In this document: positions 7,047 to 12,458 of the stretch, one piece after another | Layout of the letters: each line of letters opens with the position of its first letter | Position numbering within the stretch: the stretch's first letter is position 1 | Origin: Candidatus Competibacteraceae bacterium | GTDB lineage: Bacteria > Pseudomonadota > Gammaproteobacteria > Competibacterales > Competibacteraceae | Direction of reading: 5' to 3' | DNA length: 12,458 nucleotides | Assembly: GCA_020444985.1 (NCBI GenBank) | Contig: JAGRHK010000015.1 | Coordinates: forward strand, 1 to 12,458 | The notes under the pieces: generated by a model | Told to the model about the DNA's origin: nothing | What the model saw: the letters and a program-made list of their open reading frames with translations, nothing else | Database searches by the model: none | Made by a program: the position numbers and the translations under genes

Positions 7047-7847
7047 TCAGCTCAACAGCATCCGCGCGCCGACAAGCGCCAGGAAGACCGCAAATACTTT
7101 TTTCAGCATGTCAGTTGGCAAAGTGTGCGCCAACCGAGCGCCCAATGGCGCTGACAACGTACTGGTCACCGTAATGCCCAACAGCGCAGGGCCGTAAACA
7201 TAGCCCAGACTCCAGGAAGGCAGACTGGCGGCATTGAGTCCGGTCACGATGAACCCGAACGCGCCAGCAAGCGCAATCGGCAGGCCACAGGCCGCCGAAG
7301 TGGCGACCGCTTGACGCATTGCGATATTACACCAGGTCAAAAACGGCACGGTTAGCGAACCACCGCCAATCCCGACAATCGCGGACACTGCGCCAATGAT
7401 GCCGCCAGCAGCGGCCATGCCGACCGCACCCGGCAACTCGCGATGTGGGGCGGGCTTAGCGCCAAAACCCATTTGCGCCGCCACCGTCAGCACAAACAGG
7501 GCAAAGACCTTGCTTAAAACCGCACTGGGCAACAGATCGGCAATCACCGCTCCTACCCAAGCGCCGATGATGATGCCTGGCGTCAGTCGCCAGAATACTC
7601 GCCATAACACCGCCCCACGTCGATGATGGGCGCGCACCGAAGAAATGGAAGTCACGACGATGGTGGCCAGCGAGGTGCCAATCGCCAGATGCATGATGAC
7701 CGCATCGTTGACCTGCTGATGGTGAAAAATCCAAGCCAGCACGGGCACGATGATCAAGCCGCCACCCACTCCAAGCAGTCCAGCCATGACTCCGGCAAAC
7801 GCGCCGAGCGTTAAATACAGCAGTAAAGTTGACAGCAGGGATTCCAA
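7047..7847 (-). CDS. TauE/SafE family membrane permease
   Basis: A 266-residue, very hydrophobic protein with about eight predicted membrane helices and the internal twofold repeat of the TauE/SafE family. AGLLGVGGGLIIVPVL (22-37) in the first half corresponds to IVGIGGGSLTVPFL (157-170) in the second. Family members export sulfite, sulfoacetate or other organosulfur anions, or act as uncharacterised permeases; the substrate here cannot be read from sequence. The start is TTG at 7847: there is no in-frame ATG between the upstream stop and this codon, and a downstream Met21 would remove the first helix. An AAGGA-like ribosome site lies about 10 nt upstream. It is divergent from the epimerase gene and is the first gene of a possible three-gene run with the restriction-modification-like and AAA/nuclease genes. 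A functional link to them is not evident. Confidence 0.88.
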   Translation of the reverse strand: MESLLSTLLLYLTLGAFAGVMAGLLGVGGGLIIVPVLAWIFHHQQVNDAVIMHLAIGTSLATIVVTSISSVRAHHRRGAVLWRVFWRLTPGIIIGAWVGAVIADLLPSAVLSKVFALFVLTVAAQMGFGAKPAPHRELPGAVGMAAAGGIIGAVSAIVGIGGGSLTVPFLTWCNIAMRQAVATSAACGLPIALAGAFGFIVTGLNAASLPSWSLGYVYGPALLGITVTSTLSAPLGARLAHTLPTDMLKKVFAVFLALVGARMLLS

Positions 7848-7881
7848 GGACGGGTTATCCTTATGCGTTAAAAGTTTGAAC

Positions 7882-7901
7882 CGCGTTAGCGAAGCAACCC
7901 G
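7882..7901. repeat. Possible degraded palindromic intergenic repeat
   Basis: The sequence CGCGTTAGCGAAGCAACCCG resembles a decayed copy of a palindrome of the form GGGTTAGCGAAGCGTAACCC, a type of short repeat that I recall as common between genes in some Gammaproteobacteria and Cyanobacteria. Only one copy is in this window, so membership of a family is recalled, not shown. Confidence 0.3.
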
Positions 7902-8117
7902 TCATCTTCCATCTCCATTCTCTTCAGGAGAAACACCGCGAGACGTTGACTCGGCAGGAAGCGCGCAAACAATCTGTGGTAAATTTTGCCATGAAGTTAT
8001 CGCCGAAAAGGGTATGGCGACAAGGCTATGGTAAAGGGTAGATGACCGGGCGCGCTTCGTCCTGATCGCCTAATGACTTTACGGCGTTTGGTCCGCCGTA
8101 GACCGCACAAAAATAGT

Positions 8118-8122
8118 GAGGA
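8118..8122 (+). promoter_or_regulatory. Ribosome-binding site deciding the epimerase start
   Basis: GAGGA (8118-8122) lies 11 nt before the ATG at 8134. It overlaps the alternative in-frame GTG at 8116. A start at that GTG would place the purine-rich site inside the coding region and leave no site of its own, so the ATG is preferred. Confidence 0.5.
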
Positions 8123-8133
8123 AAAGACGCAAT

Positions 8134-9072
8134 ATGAACAGCAAAAAAATCTGTGTGTTCGGTGGCTCCGGTTTTGTCGGCCGGCATCTGGCGGCACGAT
8201 TGGTAAATCGAGGATACAAGCTCCGGGCGCCAACCCGTCATCCGCAACGGCATCGGGAATTGGAACTCCTGCCTGGCCTAGAGTTGGTCAGCGGGGATAT
8301 CCACGATCCACAGTCTCTTCAGGAACAGTTGGCCGGCTGCGACGCCGTCATCAATCTGGTCGGCATCCTGCATGAATATTCCGGCCAGAGCTTCCGCAAA
8401 GTCCATGTCGAATTACCCGCCAAGATCATCGATGCCTGTCGAGCGACCGGCATTAAGCGGCTGCTGCACATGAGCGCCCTGCACGCTGACGCCGCCAAGG
8501 GACCCAGTCAGTATCTGTTCACCAAGGGCGAGGGCGAACAACAGGTTCTCGCGGCCAGCGATCTGGCAGTCACGGTCCTCAAGCCCTCAATCATCTTTGG
8601 GCCGGACGACAACTTTTACAACCAGTTCGCGGGCATGCTGAAACTGAGTCCCGTGCTGCCTCTGGCCTGCCCAAACAGTCGTTTTGCGCCGGTCTACGTT
8701 GATGATGTGGCGCGCGCATTCGAAACAGCCCTGGAAAACGACGCCACCATTGGCCAAAGCTATGAACTGTGCGGACCGCGCGTTTACACGTTAAAGGAAA
8801 TCGTTGAGGATATTGCCCGGATGCTGGGTAAAAAACGACGGGTGATCGGCTTATCCGATTCACTCGCGCAGTTGCAAGCTAAAATCTTTGGCATGTTGCC
8901 CGTAAAAATTTTCACCATGGACAATTATCTTTCCCTGCAAGTGGACAGCGTCTGCTCCTGCAACGGACTGGAGGCGCTGGGCATTACTCCACACTCAGTT
9001 GAGGGGATCATGACGGCGCATTTTGCCGACGATCCGTATGATGTCTTGCGTCAGGCTGCGCGGCGGGGCTGA
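8134..9072 (+). CDS. NAD(P)-binding epimerase-like protein of the complex I NDUFA9 type
   Basis: A 312-residue extended short-chain dehydrogenase/reductase-like protein. The Rossmann dinucleotide-binding loop GGSGFVG is at residues 10-16. SGDIHD (53-58) corresponds to the adenine-contacting acidic position. HMSAL (112-116) and Tyr127-x3-Lys131 (YLFTK) match the catalytic Ser/Tyr/Lys pattern. LKPSIIFGPDDNFYNQF and FAPVYVDDVARAFE are strongly reminiscent of the NDUFA9 subfamily, which in mitochondria is an accessory subunit of NADH dehydrogenase. In bacteria these proteins are mostly of unproven role; ubiquinone-related or sugar-nucleotide functions are alternatives. The ATG at 8134 is chosen over an in-frame GTG at 8116 on ribosome-site spacing. 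gltX follows 66 bp downstream on the same strand, so co-transcription is possible despite a weak hairpin between them. Confidence 0.85.
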   Translation: MNSKKICVFGGSGFVGRHLAARLVNRGYKLRAPTRHPQRHRELELLPGLELVSGDIHDPQSLQEQLAGCDAVINLVGILHEYSGQSFRKVHVELPAKIIDACRATGIKRLLHMSALHADAAKGPSQYLFTKGEGEQQVLAASDLAVTVLKPSIIFGPDDNFYNQFAGMLKLSPVLPLACPNSRFAPVYVDDVARAFETALENDATIGQSYELCGPRVYTLKEIVEDIARMLGKKRRVIGLSDSLAQLQAKIFGMLPVKIFTMDNYLSLQVDSVCSCNGLEALGITPHSVEGIMTAHFADDPYDVLRQAARRG

Positions 9073-9074
9073 AT

Positions 9075-9097
9075 GCGCCCTGAAATAGGCGCTCTTT
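9075..9097 (+). terminator. Weak terminator-like hairpin between the epimerase gene and gltX
   Basis: GCGCC (9075-9079) pairs with GGCGC (9088-9092), with an 8-nt loop, followed by TCTTT. The stem is only 5 bp and the T-tract short, so it may be partial attenuation or chance. Confidence 0.3.
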
Positions 9098-9138
9098 GAC
9101 CATCATCTCTGTTGGAACACGGCCCGAACTATTGATTA

Positions 9139-10556
9139 ATGACCCACACCATTAAAACGCGCTTTGCCCCCAGCCCAACCGGCTATCTGCATTTGGGTAA
9201 TATCCGCACCGCCCTGTTTAATGTACTGCTGGCTCGACAGCAGGCCGCCAGTTTGTATTGCGCATCGAGGATACCGACCGTGAGCGCAGCCGTCCGGAAT
9301 ATGTCGCAGCCGTACTGGAAGATTTGCGCTGGCTGGGTCTGGATTGGTCCGAAGGTCCAGAGGTGGATGGCCCTCATGCGCCTTATGCACAGTCGGAACG
9401 AACCGCAATTTATGCGGAGTACTATCGACGACTGGATCAGGCGGGGCGGATTTATCCCTGTTTTTGTACGCCCGCAGAGCTGGCGTTAAGCCGCAAAGCG
9501 CAGCGAGCTGCGGGCAAGCCGCCGCGTTATGCCGGAACGTGCGCCCGCTTGAACGAAGCAGAACGCCAGGCGCGTTATGCGCGCGGTTTGCAACCCACGT
9601 TGCGCTTTCAAGTACCGGCGGGGCAGGTTGTCGAGTTCACGGATTTAATTCGCGGCCCACAACGTTTTGCCAGTGAGGATATTGGCGATTTCGTCATCCG
9701 CCGGGCCGATGGCGGTCCTCAGTTCTTTTTCGTGAACGCTGTCGATGATGCGCTGATGGGCATCACGCATGTGTTGCGCGGCGAAGACCATTTGACCAAT
9801 ACCCCACGCCAATTGTTGTTGTTGCAAGCGTTACAGCTCCCGGCGCCGAAATATGGGCACATGTCGCTCATCGTCGGGTCCGATGGCGGACCGTTGTCCA
9901 AGCGCGAAGGCGATCTCAGCATTCGCGAATTGCGGGCGGCAGGTTATCTGCCCGAGGCGTTATTGAACTATCTGGCCCGCCTGGGCCATCGTTATGAGCA
10001 GGATGCGTGGATGACGCCAGCCGAGTTGGCCGCTGGATTTGCCACCGCTCAAATGGGCCGCGCGCCAGCGCGTTACGATGAGGCGCAATTGCTGCACTGG
10101 CAAGCGGAGGCCGTGCGATACGCACCGCCAGAGCGCTTGTGGGCGTGGATGGGGGAAACAGTTCACGCACGGATACCCCCGCCACATCGCGATGACTTTG
10201 TCGTAACTGTGCAGCCCAATATTCATTTTCCAGCCGATGCCGAATTTTGGGCACAACGGTTGTTTAGCGAAGAATTACCCATTAGCGAAGACAGCCGAAC
10301 CGTGCTGGCCGCAGCGGGATCCGCGTTTTTCAAGCATGTGCTGGCCGCATATGCCGAGCATGGCGCGGTCTATCAGCCATTCGTTGATCATCTGAAGCAG
10401 CAGACTGGCGCAAAAGGCAAGCATCTGTTTATGCCTATCCGCGTAGCCAGTACCGGGTCCATGCAGGGTCTGGAATTGCCCATGCTGTTCTCTATTCTGG
10501 GCCACGAGACGGTAATACAACGTATTCGCGCTATAACCGGAGTTGAAGCGGAATAA
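9139..10556 (+). CDS. gltX: Glutamyl-tRNA synthetase, interrupted by a one-base frameshift
   Basis: Class I glutamyl-tRNA synthetase, charging tRNA(Glu) with glutamate. The first frame, from ATG 9139, encodes RFAPSPTGYLHLGNIRTALF, holding the HIGH-equivalent HLGN (18-21), up to LLARQQ. The frame then fails and continues as nonsense to 9489. The correct continuation, QFVLRIEDTDRERSRPEY, is in another frame and runs uninterrupted to 10556. Restoring one base at about 9243-9249 (for example GG for G, giving QQGRQFVLRIEDTD) gives a 472-residue protein, the normal size. The KMSKS equivalent is PLSKREG (about 252-258), where most GltX have LSKRHG. A CFC pair and a later Cys remain of the zinc site. 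The anticodon-binding C-terminus is complete. As the gene is normally essential and otherwise well preserved, a base-call error or very recent mutation is likely. The ribosome site is weak. Confidence 0.88.
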
Positions 10557-10570
10557 TCGGCGATTTGATG

Positions 10571-10601
10571 GCGGGCTTGTCCGCAAATTGAGCATTTTTT
10601 T
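10571..10601 (+). terminator. Probable gltX terminator
   Basis: GCGGG (10571-10575) pairs with TCCGC (10580-10584), with a 4-nt CTTG loop, 14 nt after the gltX stop. A run of seven T follows at 10595-10601, but 10 nt beyond the stem, which is further than in a canonical terminator. It overlaps the A/T palindrome at 10594-10613. Confidence 0.4.
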
Positions 10602-10613
10602 AGTGAAAAAAAT
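10594..10613. repeat. Perfect A/T inverted repeat
   Basis: ATTTTTTT (10594-10601) and AAAAAAAT (10606-10613) are exact inverted copies separated by AGTG. The element lies between the gltX terminator stem and the STAS gene. On either strand it supplies a T-run, so it could serve as the tail of a bidirectional terminator or as an A-tract upstream of the STAS promoter. A weak promoter-like pair, TTGAGC (10588-10593) and AATTAT (10611-10616) with 17-bp spacing, flanks it. Confidence 0.4.
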
Positions 10614-10647
10614 TATAGAGTCTATCCGCGCCCGTTAAGGATATTGT

Positions 10648-10678
10648 CTGAGGCTGACTGAGGCGGGCCGTTGCTCAG
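10648..10678 (+). other. Direct repeat and possible hairpin in the STAS gene leader
   Basis: CTGAGGC occurs at 10648-10654 and again at 10658-10664. Either copy's CTGAG can pair with CTCAG (10674-10678). No T-run follows, so this is not an intrinsic terminator. It may be 5'-leader structure for the STAS gene starting at 10708, or chance. Confidence 0.25.
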
Positions 10679-10707
10679 GCCTTCAAAAAAATAGTTATTG
10701 AATCAGT

Positions 10708-11055
10708 ATGAAGACCGGTATCCGTTTTGATGATAAAGTGTGTGTAGTTTCTCTGGACGGCCAGATCAACATTACCACGCAAACCGACATCAAAAATCTG
10801 GTGAACAGCGCCATAGACCAGATGACCCGTTTAAAGAAAAAAGTGTTCATCCTGGAAATAACCAAAGGATCGCACATTACATCGTCCGGAATCAAGCTGG
10901 TATTTGATATTCACGCACAGTGCGTAGAGGCTGATTTAAAATTCGGGATTTTAAATCAATCCGACACGGTAAAAAGCGTATTTAAGTTATCGGGCCTGGA
11001 AAACTATATGGTCATCCATAGTGATTATGACACTCTGGTAAAGCTGGTGCGCTGA
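10708..11055 (+). CDS. STAS-domain protein (anti-sigma factor antagonist-like)
   Basis: A 115-residue single-domain protein of SpoIIAA/RsbV size. The pattern is beta-rich N-terminus (VCVVSLDGQI), a helix, then VFILEITKGSHITSSGIKLVFDIH, which matches the STAS core. The usual D-S-S-G phosphorylation loop reads Thr58-Ser59-Ser60-Gly61, so the acceptor serine is kept but the preceding acidic residue is a threonine. Such proteins act in partner switching: the unphosphorylated form binds an anti-sigma kinase or another regulator and phosphorylation releases it. No kinase or phosphatase partner is in the window. The gene is much A+T-richer than gltX (one counted line of 60 bases is about 42% GC against about 67% for a line in gltX). 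The ribosome site is poor. An intrinsic terminator follows directly. Family assignment is good; the partner and regulated process are unknown. Confidence 0.82.
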   Translation: MKTGIRFDDKVCVVSLDGQINITTQTDIKNLVNSAIDQMTRLKKKVFILEITKGSHITSSGIKLVFDIHAQCVEADLKFGILNQSDTVKSVFKLSGLENYMVIHSDYDTLVKLVR

Positions 11056-11082
11056 ATGCCGGTTCCAGTGAGAGCATAATGG

Positions 11083-11122
11083 AATCGCATCTCCGGCAAA
11101 ATCCGGGGAAGGGATTTTTTTT
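11083..11122 (+). terminator. Rho-independent terminator after the STAS gene
   Basis: CTCCGG (11091-11096) pairs with CCGGGG (11103-11108) around a 6-nt loop. An outer AATC (11083-11086) can pair with GATT (11113-11116) across a small internal loop. Eight T residues follow at 11115-11122. It ends the STAS transcription unit and suggests the next gene has its own promoter. Confidence 0.6.
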
Positions 11123-11184
11123 CATTGAACCTGTACGCGATCGTCGAAATGATCAGGCAACCGCGACCGTGTGTATTGTATAGC

Positions 11185-11218
11185 CCGATAGAATCGGCTT
11201 TAAATCGATTCCGATCGG
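11185..11218 (+). other. Mutually exclusive hairpins in the leader of the 204-residue protein gene
   Basis: ATCGG (11193-11197) can pair with CCGAT at 11185-11189 (3-nt loop) or with CCGAT at 11211-11215. GAATCG (11191-11196) can also pair perfectly with CGATTC (11206-11211) around a 9-nt loop. These folds compete, as in attenuator-like leaders. They lie 40-70 nt before the ATG at 11258. No known riboswitch class is recognised. Confidence 0.3.
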
Positions 11219-11257
11219 CAGGGAAGTCGACTGGAATCCACCTCCGGATCAGAACGC

Positions 11258-11872
11258 ATGGATAAACAAGCTCGCATTGATGAAATCAAGGCCATCCGTC
11301 AGGGTTACCAACTGGTGCAGGCCATGCAAAAACTCTCCCGGGAAGCATGTTCCGGCGATGAGGAGGCCTTTGAAGTTCTGACCCACATGCTGGAAGAATG
11401 CCGGGAAAGCGAAGCCTGGCATCGCAGCAGCGGCTACTGCTCCGCCGTAATTCACGCCATCGCTCAATGTGCCAGTTTGAGATCGATGCAAACCCTTATC
11501 CGCTACGCAAAGAATCTGCCGGATGACATTCCGTACGGTACTGTGGAATTGCTTTCGAATATTTTACCCGCCTACCGGCGCATCATAATGGGGCCCGTAA
11601 AAGACCTGATCAAAGCGCCGGATGGCAGCCCCGCACGCGCCGTGGGATTACAGACATTCTGTAATCTATATTTAAACGGCGCCCTGCAGGGTGCGGACAT
11701 TGCGTTCTTACAGGAACAGATCAAGGCCTTTGAAACCGACAGCTTCCTGACTCAACACGCAGTAGACCTGGTGCGCCTGGAAATGGCTTACAAAGAAAAA
11801 CAGGCCGAAGAAGATCTGGTAGCCATGTTGAAAGGCTTTTTAGTGGAACAGGGCGTCGATGGCGACGATTGA
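11258..11872 (+). CDS. Unrecognised all-helical protein
   Basis: A 204-residue soluble protein that I cannot assign to a named family. It appears almost entirely alpha-helical, with repeated amphipathic segments of roughly 35-40 residues: LVQAMQKLSREACSGDEEAF, YCSAVIHAIAQCASLRSMQT, VELLSNILPAYRRI, ARAVGLQTFCNLYLNGAL and LTQHAVDLVRLEMAYKEKQA. This suggests a HEAT/ARM-like helical scaffold. It is acidic at the C-terminus (GVDGDD). There is no signal peptide, membrane segment or catalytic motif. Six cysteines are spread through the first three quarters without a CxxC pair. It begins with ATG 11258, with only a weak ribosome site. It lies 202 bp downstream of the STAS gene, beyond a terminator, and converges with the spermidine synthase gene (25 bp apart). 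The open frame has sensible codon use and hydrophobic patterning, so I judge it real. Confidence 0.72.
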   Translation: MDKQARIDEIKAIRQGYQLVQAMQKLSREACSGDEEAFEVLTHMLEECRESEAWHRSSGYCSAVIHAIAQCASLRSMQTLIRYAKNLPDDIPYGTVELLSNILPAYRRIIMGPVKDLIKAPDGSPARAVGLQTFCNLYLNGALQGADIAFLQEQIKAFETDSFLTQHAVDLVRLEMAYKEKQAEEDLVAMLKGFLVEQGVDGDD

Positions 11873-11897
11873 TTCTCCGGTTCAGATTTATAATATT

Positions 11898-12458
11898 TCA
11901 CTCAAAACGATCGTTAAACTCAGGTTCAGCGTCGGTGAGAATGCGCGCGTCGGTGCGCCGTAATACGGCATCAATATACGGTCGCGAAACCTGCATGGCG
12001 TAGTGCGATTCACCGGTATACACTTTCAGAGCGCCCACGCCGTTTTTTTTTAATCGGCGATTGATGATACGCGGTCGTACCCGACCCACATCGATTGCCG
12101 GAGAGCTGACCGCAAAACACCAGTTGGCTCCGTATTGTTGCAGATATTGATAAAAGCAGGTTGTGTACTTGAAGACCGATCGATTGGTCTTAATTATAGA
12201 CGCAAACGCCCAGGGTCGATCGTCCGGAGATTCGGCATGCATGCAAAACACACCTTTCGTGTTGCGCAACGCGGATCGGACGTTGCTTAAGAACTCTCTG
12301 GTATACAATAACGCGGAAGGACCCTGCGGATCGGTCATGTCCATGAGAATCGCATCATAGGTTTTTGGATGCGCCTCCACAAAGCGACGCCCGTCGGTAA
12401 TATGCAGGCTCAGGCGCGGATCGGCGAAGGCGCCGCCGTGAATGGCGCCGAGGTGTGC
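11898..12458 (-). CDS. speE: Spermidine synthase (polyamine aminopropyltransferase), C-terminal part
   Basis: The last 187 codons of an aminopropyltransferase; the 5' part lies beyond the window and the frame is open to its edge. Spermidine synthase transfers the aminopropyl group of decarboxylated S-adenosylmethionine to putrescine. Visible motifs, numbered in the fragment, are ADPRLSLHITDGRRF (12-26), the end of the cofactor-binding half, and AILMDMTDPQGPSALLYT (36-53). In the latter Asp40 and Asp43 match the conserved D-x-x-D-P catalytic and amine-binding segment. LKVYTGESHYAMQVSRPYI near the C-terminus corresponds to the family's final YY-x-P-x-x-H-x-A-x-F-x-x-P segment. The codons spanning 12043-12051 contain nine A in a row on the coding strand; the frame is correct on both sides, so this is not a frameshift. 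It converges with the unknown helical gene. Other aminopropyltransferases (thermospermine or norspermidine types) cannot be excluded without the N-terminus. Confidence 0.88.
   Translation of the reverse strand, partial: AHLGAIHGGAFADPRLSLHITDGRRFVEAHPKTYDAILMDMTDPQGPSALLYTREFLSNVRSALRNTKGVFCMHAESPDDRPWAFASIIKTNRSVFKYTTCFYQYLQQYGANWCFAVSSPAIDVGRVRPRIINRRLKKNGVGALKVYTGESHYAMQVSRPYIDAVLRRTDARILTDAEPEFNDRFE

Larger units (their letters stand above)
7848..8133. other. Divergent intergenic region between the TauE and epimerase genes
   Basis: These 286 bp separate two divergent genes and should contain both promoters. No pair of boxes close to sigma-70 consensus stands out; TTGACT at 7946-7951 lacks a good -10. 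Visible structure is the possible palindromic repeat at 7882-7901 and a hairpin with a 7-bp perfect stem, TACGGCG (8080-8086) with CGCCGTA (8094-8100), in the likely 5' leader of the epimerase mRNA. No convincing small gene was found. Confidence 0.4.
11081..11247. repeat. Paired GGAATC-N3/4-CTCCGG motif
   Basis: GGAATC plus CTCCGG appears with 4 bases between at 11081-11096, within the terminator hairpin, and with 3 bases between at 11233-11247, just before the next start codon. The second copy contains CCTCC, complementary to a Shine-Dalgarno sequence. Whether the two copies are related by descent or function is unclear. Confidence 0.3.

Noticed and set aside
8116..8118. GTG start for the epimerase gene
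   Set aside because: It overlaps the GAGGA ribosome site that is well placed for the ATG at 8134. The extra residues (RKRRN) are not part of the fold.
9238..9252. Programmed -1 frameshift to produce full-length GltX
   Set aside because: There is no X-XXY-YYZ slippery heptamer (the sequence is CAGCAGGCCGCCAGT) and no obvious downstream stimulatory stem. The gene is not known to be recoded.
9258..9260. TTG as a genuine start for a shortened 432-residue gltX
   Set aside because: It would remove the HIGH motif, which is present just upstream in another frame. The TTG codon is the conserved leucine of FVLRIEDTD.

Overview
The window looks like a chromosomal stretch from a Proteobacterium of moderately high GC, with two clearly A+T-richer zones. 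The protein types (isobutyryl-CoA mutase IcmF beside a PhaA-type thiolase, a short proteobacterial GltX, an NDUFA9-type epimerase, a family of AAA/PD-(D/E)XK proteins) would fit a polyhydroxyalkanoate-storing gammaproteobacterium such as the Competibacter group. That placement is inference from gene content only.

Layout. (1) 1-1904: a divergent pair, the 5' end of icmF on the minus strand and a thiolase gene (phaA) on the plus strand. Their 341-bp shared control region holds imperfect direct repeats of about 60-66 bp and three copies of CTTGRRCTTG. Both enzymes work on short acyl-CoAs, so shared control is plausible. (2) 2096-7847, all minus strand: a TauE/SafE membrane permease, a 1112-residue single-chain restriction-modification-like enzyme (N-terminal PD-(D/E)XK nuclease, N6-adenine methylase, C-terminal ISP-type specificity region), then an AAA-ATPase-like/PD-(D/E)XK protein. 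Gaps are 29 and 50 bp, so one transcript is possible. The methylase-nuclease is the most likely defence gene here, and part of it is strikingly A+T-rich. (3) 8134-10556, plus strand: an NDUFA9-like NAD(P)-binding protein and gltX. gltX is split by a one-base frameshift near codon 36, either a sequencing/assembly error or a real lesion. (4) 10557-12458: an A+T-richer zone with a STAS-domain protein, an unrecognised all-helical 204-residue protein, and, convergent to them, the 3' part of a spermidine synthase gene that runs off the window.

I saw no tRNA or rRNA genes, CRISPR arrays, transposases, attachment sites or replication origins. The most notable observations are the gltX frameshift, the repeat-rich icmF-phaA control region, the mosaic restriction-modification gene with its nuclease neighbour, and the structured leader between the STAS gene and the unknown helical protein.
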